64,000 nt of DNA from Rhizobium sp. FKL33 (GTDB taxonomy: Bacteria > Pseudomonadota > Alphaproteobacteria > Rhizobiales > Rhizobiaceae): positions 91,690 to 155,689 of the forward strand of contig NZ_STFX01000020.1 in assembly GCF_005222915.1 (NCBI RefSeq), in the 5' to 3' direction. The position numbers and the translations under genes are program-made. Positions 60,361 through 64,000 of this stretch are shown piece after piece. Under the pieces are notes generated by a model. That model saw only the letters and a list, made by a program, of their open reading frames with translations. It was not told the origin of the DNA and ran no database searches. How positions within the stretch are numbered: position 1 is the stretch's first letter; each line of letters starts with the position of its first letter.

Positions 60361-61800
60361 ATGGCTCGGAAAAGGACCCCCAGCTATCTTGAGAAGATGA
60401 ATAATGGCGGTTGGAGGGTGTCTGTCCCGGTCCCGCGTGAACTGGTTTCAGTGCTTGGCAAGACGCGCCTGAAACGTTCCCTTGAGACCCATAGCCAAAT
60501 GGAGGCGGAGCGGCGGAAGCATTCCGTTCTGGCGGACTTCTTCAAGCTCATCGAGGATGCCCGTCGGGGGCAGGTCGAGAAGGTCAAAGCAGTCTTGGAG
60601 GCGTCCAAGACCGAGACCCGAAATGACCCTGTCGGTCTTGCCCTACGCATCCGTGAAGAACTCGTTCGGGTTCCAGAAGACAGCCCCCTGAAGGACGAGT
60701 TGCTGGATGGCGTTTCGATCATCGCCGAGGATCTCTTGGGCAGGGAGATCGATTTCGATCCTGTCACCGAAGAGCCGGTTTACGATCCGTTGAGGGAAGC
60801 CAAGGCTGATCTTTTCGTGAAAATCGCCACCGGAAAGGCGACTCCTCTTCGAGAGCCACTGCAACGCTTTTATGGTGAAGTCAGCTGGTCGCCAAGGACG
60901 AAGCTTGATTGTGACCGCGCACTGGAACTGCTTCAGAGCTGGTGCGAGAGCGAACATGTTGTCTTCACGGTGGAGAGCATCACCCGGAAGCGTGCCGGGC
61001 AATTCATCGGGGCGTTAAGCGCGAACAAGGAGAGGCCGCTCACCAATCGGACCATCAACAAATATCTCTCCTGTCTCTCGAAATACTGGCAGTGGCTCGG
61101 CGCTCGCGGACTGGCAGACGACGAGAAGACGCCATGGAAGGGCCAGTCCCTCCCGAAAATCAAACCGAAGGAGGACGAAGAAGAGCGCCCGTTCACCGAC
61201 GACGAAGTCTTGCGCCTTCTGAAAGGAAAGCCCAATCAGGGTTACCTGAAGCCCCTTATGTTGATCGGAGCCCTGACAGGGGCCCGCATTGACGCCGTTA
61301 TCAGTCTCAGGCGCAAGGATATCACTGAGGATGGTTGCATCCGCTTCAAAGCACAGAAAAGGGAGCGCAACTCACGCCTCGTGCCGATCCATCCCGATCT
61401 CAGGCCGGTGATCGATGATCTGATCAAGGGAAAGCAGTCGGACGACGATCTTTTTCCGGAGTGCCCTGCAGTTGCTGAAGATAAGCCGCAGGAGCGTTCC
61501 ATGCCTGCCGTCAAGGCCTTTGGCTATTATCGAAAGTCCATCGGCGTCACCGATAAAGTCGAGGGCAAGCGGCGTGATCGGATTAACTTCCATTCTTTTC
61601 GCCGTTGGTTCGTCACCAAGGCGCTTCAGGCTGGCCAACCGGAATTGGTGGTGCAACTGGTCGTCGGGCACAAGCCGCAAAGCGTGACGACGAGCGTCTA
61701 TCTCGGTGGGCTGACCCAGGAGCAATTGCGGGCTTGCGTGGAGGCGGTGAAGCTGCCAACAGCTCTGACCTCGTCCGAAAGCGACTGTATCTCCAAATAG
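60361..61800 (+). CDS. Tyrosine recombinase/phage-type integrase
   Basis: The 479-residue protein has an N-terminal DUF6538-like DNA-binding region (MARKRTPSYLEKMNNGGWRV), a SAM-like core-binding domain (about residues 160-260) and the catalytic domain. It has the arginine in GALTGARIDAVISLR, the His-X-X-Arg box HSFRRWFV, and GHKPQSVTTSVYLGG with the active tyrosine. It would integrate or excise the element it belongs to. Composition is lower in GC than the preceding operon. What lies next to it (an hsdR-like remnant, a resolvase, unknown genes) fits a genomic island. Confidence 0.9.
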   Translation: MARKRTPSYLEKMNNGGWRVSVPVPRELVSVLGKTRLKRSLETHSQMEAERRKHSVLADFFKLIEDARRGQVEKVKAVLEASKTETRNDPVGLALRIREELVRVPEDSPLKDELLDGVSIIAEDLLGREIDFDPVTEEPVYDPLREAKADLFVKIATGKATPLREPLQRFYGEVSWSPRTKLDCDRALELLQSWCESEHVVFTVESITRKRAGQFIGALSANKERPLTNRTINKYLSCLSKYWQWLGARGLADDEKTPWKGQSLPKIKPKEDEEERPFTDDEVLRLLKGKPNQGYLKPLMLIGALTGARIDAVISLRRKDITEDGCIRFKAQKRERNSRLVPIHPDLRPVIDDLIKGKQSDDDLFPECPAVAEDKPQERSMPAVKAFGYYRKSIGVTDKVEGKRRDRINFHSFRRWFVTKALQAGQPELVVQLVVGHKPQSVTTSVYLGGLTQEQLRACVEAVKLPTALTSSESDCISK

Positions 61801-61814
61801 AATATCGCCAATCT

Positions 61815-61928
61815 TTAAAACGGTCTGTCGGCTACCCGCCCGATGTGGATTCGAAAGCAATCCAGACAGTGCTGGCTGAGGCCGAGTTGTTGCTGAAGGA
61901 AATCGCTCGGGGTGCTGCGGGCAAATGA
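61815..61928 (+). pseudogene. Probable 3' remnant of a type I restriction HsdR gene
   Basis: Just past the integrase stop, in another frame, 37 codons end at TGA and read LKRSVGYPPDVDSKAIQTVL then AEAELLLKEIARG. The GYPPD...A...TVL.QAE pattern is typical of the extreme C terminus of type I restriction R subunits. No upstream HsdR sequence is present, since the integrase gene occupies that position. It looks like a fragment left by insertion or deletion. The remaining bases to 62000 show nothing further. Confidence 0.55.
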
Positions 61929-62000
61929 TTCAGACACACGCCGGATTGCGTAACTGAAATCTAACGTAATGCCGAAAACACACAGATGGCCCCCTCTGGC

Positions 62001-62636
62001 TCACAGTCGCCACATCGTGAGAGCCTTCTCGGCGGCAGCCGGGTCTTCAACGATCCGGTAAACCGTCTGTCGTGACAGGCTCGCCGTCCGGGCGATCTCC
62101 GCGATGCCTGTGCCCTTGGCTGAAAGGTCCAGCACCGTTTTCATCTGCTCTCGGCTGTAGCTCGGCTTCCGTCCCTTATAGGCTTCAGCGGACTTTTCCT
62201 TGGCATTGGCGATGCCAGCCTTTTGCGCCTCCTTGGTGGCTTCAAGCTGGGCCTGAGCAGAGGCTGCCATGAAGCTGATCAGCGCATCCCGGACGGCCAT
62301 CTGCATGGGGTCTCGGGTGGAGCCATCGAAGGTCATGTTGTTGATGATGGTCCGGATGACGACGCCGCGCCGGATGAACTCGCGAATGGTGTCGGTGACA
62401 TCCAGATAGTTTCTGCCAAGGCGATCCACCCAGCGAACGACAAGGACATCTCCGGAGCGGAGCATGTCGAAGAGCCGCCGTCCTTGCGGTCGTTCTCTCA
62501 TGGGCACGGACATTCCGGATACGCCTTCGTCGACAATGACGTGGTCGAAGGTGAAGCCGGCCTGCTCGGCCTGGGTTTTCTGGTGGGTGATGGTCTGCTC
62601 CGACGTGGACACGCGGGCATAGAGGAAGGTGGCCAT
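62001..62636 (-). CDS. Serine recombinase (resolvase/invertase)
   Basis: The 211-residue protein has the resolvase catalytic domain with the nucleophile serine in FLYARVSTSEQ near residue 10, the conserved RRLFDMLRSGDVLVVRWVDR near residue 53, a long E helix, and a C-terminal helix-turn-helix (GIAEIARTASLSRQTVYRIV). It resembles resolvases of Tn3-type and related elements that resolve cointegrates or invert segments. No transposase gene is in view. Repeated GTCCG words upstream may be its res site. Confidence 0.92.
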   Translation of the reverse strand: MATFLYARVSTSEQTITHQKTQAEQAGFTFDHVIVDEGVSGMSVPMRERPQGRRLFDMLRSGDVLVVRWVDRLGRNYLDVTDTIREFIRRGVVIRTIINNMTFDGSTRDPMQMAVRDALISFMAASAQAQLEATKEAQKAGIANAKEKSAEAYKGRKPSYSREQMKTVLDLSAKGTGIAEIARTASLSRQTVYRIVEDPAAAEKALTMWRL

Positions 62637-62649
62637 AGCGACTAACCTG

Positions 62650-62716
62650 TCTGTCCGTTGAACATGCGTCCGAATGAGTATCTGTCCGTAAATCGAAAGT
62701 CAATCCTATCGGACGC
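62650..62716. promoter_or_regulatory. Possible res site/operator upstream of the resolvase
   Basis: TGTCCGT (62652-62658), GTCCGA (62668-62673), TGTCCGTA (62683-62690) and the inverted ATCGGAC (62708-62714) lie within 63 bases immediately upstream of the resolvase start. Tn3-type resolvases bind repeated TGTC-type half-sites placed in this way. Assignment is from pattern and position. Confidence 0.45.
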
Positions 62717-62776
62717 TCAGCGGCGGCTCGAAGAGGAGACCGAAAAGGTATACCCAAATGGACAAAAAGACTAAAC

Positions 62777-63193
62777 TCAGAAGCAGGATCTGATTCCGGA
62801 GTGAGGCCTCTTGGCATTCATGCATTCCACCTCGGCCTCGACATACTGGACCTGCAAACGCAGTTCCCGGCAAATCGATTGAAGGCTTTTCGGGTCCGTA
62901 GCGCCACTCTGTAGAACCGCTGCAATGACCGACCGCGTCACAGCGATATCGGTCGCGTGGTCGCCTTTCCGTGCGGCTTCCTTGAGCAAATCTGTCGGCT
63001 CGGGAATGTGGCATTGCTTTCCGGCAAATGTCGAAATGGCGACTGCGGTGTCGTATCGCTCATAACCCAGCAGATGGTTCAACTCGCTTCGGGCAAACGC
63101 GGGGTCGTTCTGCAGCCTGTGTTCGTATGCCTCGTCGGCAAGACTGTCCTTTACGCCGAGGGCCATCAGGAGAATGATCGGGAGCGCTCTCAT
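62777..63193 (-). CDS. Hypothetical exported protein
   Basis: The 138-residue product begins MRALPIILLMALGVKDSLAD, a signal peptide with likely cleavage after SLA. The mature part is helical and polar with four cysteines (KQCHIPEP, SICREL, VECMN, RSCF), suggesting disulfides in the periplasm. I do not recognise the family. GAGGTCC lies before the ATG at 63193; the longer frame up to 63448 is not supported. It sits in the mobile segment behind the resolvase. Confidence 0.65.
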   Translation of the reverse strand: MRALPIILLMALGVKDSLADEAYEHRLQNDPAFARSELNHLLGYERYDTAVAISTFAGKQCHIPEPTDLLKEAARKGDHATDIAVTRSVIAAVLQSGATDPKSLQSICRELRLQVQYVEAEVECMNAKRPHSGIRSCF

Positions 63194-63431
63194 ATGGACC
63201 TCGGCGATTGGATGGCGGTGTGACATTGCAAGAAGGTCACGTGTCGATGGACGGCAAATGCGGCGCGTCAAAGGCGTCAGGAGCGCACCGCGAGAACGAC
63301 TTGGGGTATGCCCCCTGCAGCCCCGGGACACCCCACGGGGGGAACCGCCATTCTTGATTACTGATCTTGGCCTCTCGAATTTTTGCAATAAACATCCGAG
63401 AGGCCGGCCATGGAGCGGATCTTCCGAGAGA
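63194..63431. other. 238-base gap with a large inverted repeat
   Basis: GGCCTCTCG (63370-63378) and CGAGAGGCC pair around an 18-base loop, and CCCCGGGACACCCCACGGGG forms a second short hairpin at 63321-63343. No long T run follows, so these are uncertain as terminators. No gene is seen. Confidence 0.4.
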
Positions 63432-63950
63432 TCACGCGGCCCAGGCAACGGTGTCCATTTTGGTCGTCAGGTCGTCGCCTTCCAGCCATCCCTGAAGGAT
63501 ACTCCGCATCCTGGCAGACGGAAGGAAGAGGGTGATCGGCTCACCTTTTCGCACCCTTGACCGGAAGACCCATTGGATCAGTTCGGCCATGGCGTATCGA
63601 TCACCGGCCCCTTTCTGCCCTGCAAGACCAAGCCACCGGCTGAGGATGGGGTGTAGATGCTGGTCATAGAGGTAGATGCAGACACTCGCATGGGCGTAGT
63701 CATTGGTTCCCCTTGTCGTGTTCGGCAGCCAGATAGACTCGAACATCCGTGAATCCTTCGCGAAGCCGCTGGGCTTGCGGTTGATGTCATCTCCGGCTCG
63801 GAACCAATTCTCCTTGGCGCAGGTGATCAGCACGTTTTTCAGATCGACACCCTTCAGGACGCGCTCACGAAGCTTCTTCAGCCCCATGCTGATTGCCTTG
63901 TCCCTTGCTGCTCGCCCTCTTGGACTTGCTTCGGAAAAGTGGAGAGGCAT
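63432..63950 (-). CDS. Hypothetical protein of the mobile segment
   Basis: The 172-residue frame (from the ATG at 63950; TTG at 63977 and ATG at 63887 are alternatives) reads MPLHFSEASPRGRAARDKAI and includes KENWFRAGDDINRKPSGFAK and AMAELIQWVFRSRVRKGEPI. The ELIQWVFRS...GEPI...PS.RM pattern recalls short phage and conjugative-element proteins of unknown function. No signal peptide or membrane helix. I cannot assign a role. Confidence 0.6.
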   Translation of the reverse strand: MPLHFSEASPRGRAARDKAISMGLKKLRERVLKGVDLKNVLITCAKENWFRAGDDINRKPSGFAKDSRMFESIWLPNTTRGTNDYAHASVCIYLYDQHLHPILSRWLGLAGQKGAGDRYAMAELIQWVFRSRVRKGEPITLFLPSARMRSILQGWLEGDDLTTKMDTVAWAA

Positions 63951-64000
63951 TTTCAGATCAAGCGGCCAGTCTCTCAAACTGTGCGGGGCTTAGGTAGTCA

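Noticed and set aside
60134..60400. 88-codon frame ahead of the integrase
   Set aside because: Overlaps the integrase start in another frame, has no ribosome binding site and no family resemblance.
60361..60400. Search for an integrase attachment site in a nearby tRNA
   Set aside because: Neither tRNA in the window is near the integrase, and no direct repeat bounding the segment could be found by eye.

Overview
The window reads as chromosomal DNA of an alphaproteobacterium of the order Hyphomicrobiales (Rhizobiales), probably near the Rhizobiaceae, Brucellaceae or Phyllobacteriaceae. Supporting marks are a SAM-II riboswitch before metZ, a three-hairpin anti-Shine-Dalgarno sRNA of the alpha-r14 type, a Brucella-type Omp10 lipoprotein, homospermidine synthase, a PdhS/DivJ-class kinase with a CtrA box, a tRNA-His with A73 and no encoded G-1, a GTTC-N7-GTTC type LexA box, and high GC with sparse AT-rich patches. 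Species cannot be fixed from the sequence alone.

Layout. 1-5.9 kb: carnitine catabolism, with a partial CoA-binding acyl-CoA synthetase, acyl-CoA dehydrogenase, L-carnitine dehydrogenase fused to a thioesterase, a dehydrocarnitine-cleaving BKACE enzyme and a divergent CdhR-like regulator. Two mosaic inverted repeats lie between the genes. 5.9-9.6 kb: metZ behind a SAM-II riboswitch and terminator, dCTP deaminase, tRNA-Gly(CCC), the alpha-r14-like sRNA and a Crp/Fnr regulator with its own FNR box. 9.6-14.2 kb: RND efflux pump. 14.4-17 kb: arginase and ornithine cyclodeaminase with a divergent Lrp-type regulator. 17-23.5 kb: pgk, a K+/H+ antiporter, gap and tkt. 23.8-25.5 kb: DUF4164 protein, ZapA, 6S RNA, a possible small secreted protein and YbgC. 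25.7-30.2 kb: xylonate dehydratase, then a radical-SAM/UdgX DNA-repair pair with an SOS box inside its promoter. 30.2-49.3 kb: envelope and housekeeping genes (beta-barrel protein, KdsD, NfeD/SPFH, ferrochelatase, 5'-nucleotidase with LysM, Omp10, homospermidine synthase, DUF3445, TrhO, aromatic aminotransferase, iron permease, PdhS-like kinase). 49.5-52 kb: phasin, tRNA-His, a GlxA-type regulator and a CheY.

52-60.1 kb is a self-contained amide system. An AmiC-type sensor and an AmiR-type ANTAR antiterminator precede a dipeptide/nickel-type ABC transporter and an acetamidase/formamidase. The first gene is preceded by a sigma-70-like promoter and a leader that ends in a strong intrinsic terminator, the arrangement expected for ANTAR antitermination.

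From about 60.1 kb to the end the sequence looks like a mobile or accessory segment: a tyrosine integrase, what looks like the 3' remnant of a type I restriction HsdR gene, a serine resolvase with res-like repeats upstream, and two genes I do not recognise.

The most promising regulatory systems are the ANTAR-controlled amide operon, the SOS-box-controlled and apparently leaderless radical-SAM/UdgX operon, the alpha-r14 sRNA, the SAM-II/terminator leader of metZ and the palindromic operator over the phasin promoter.
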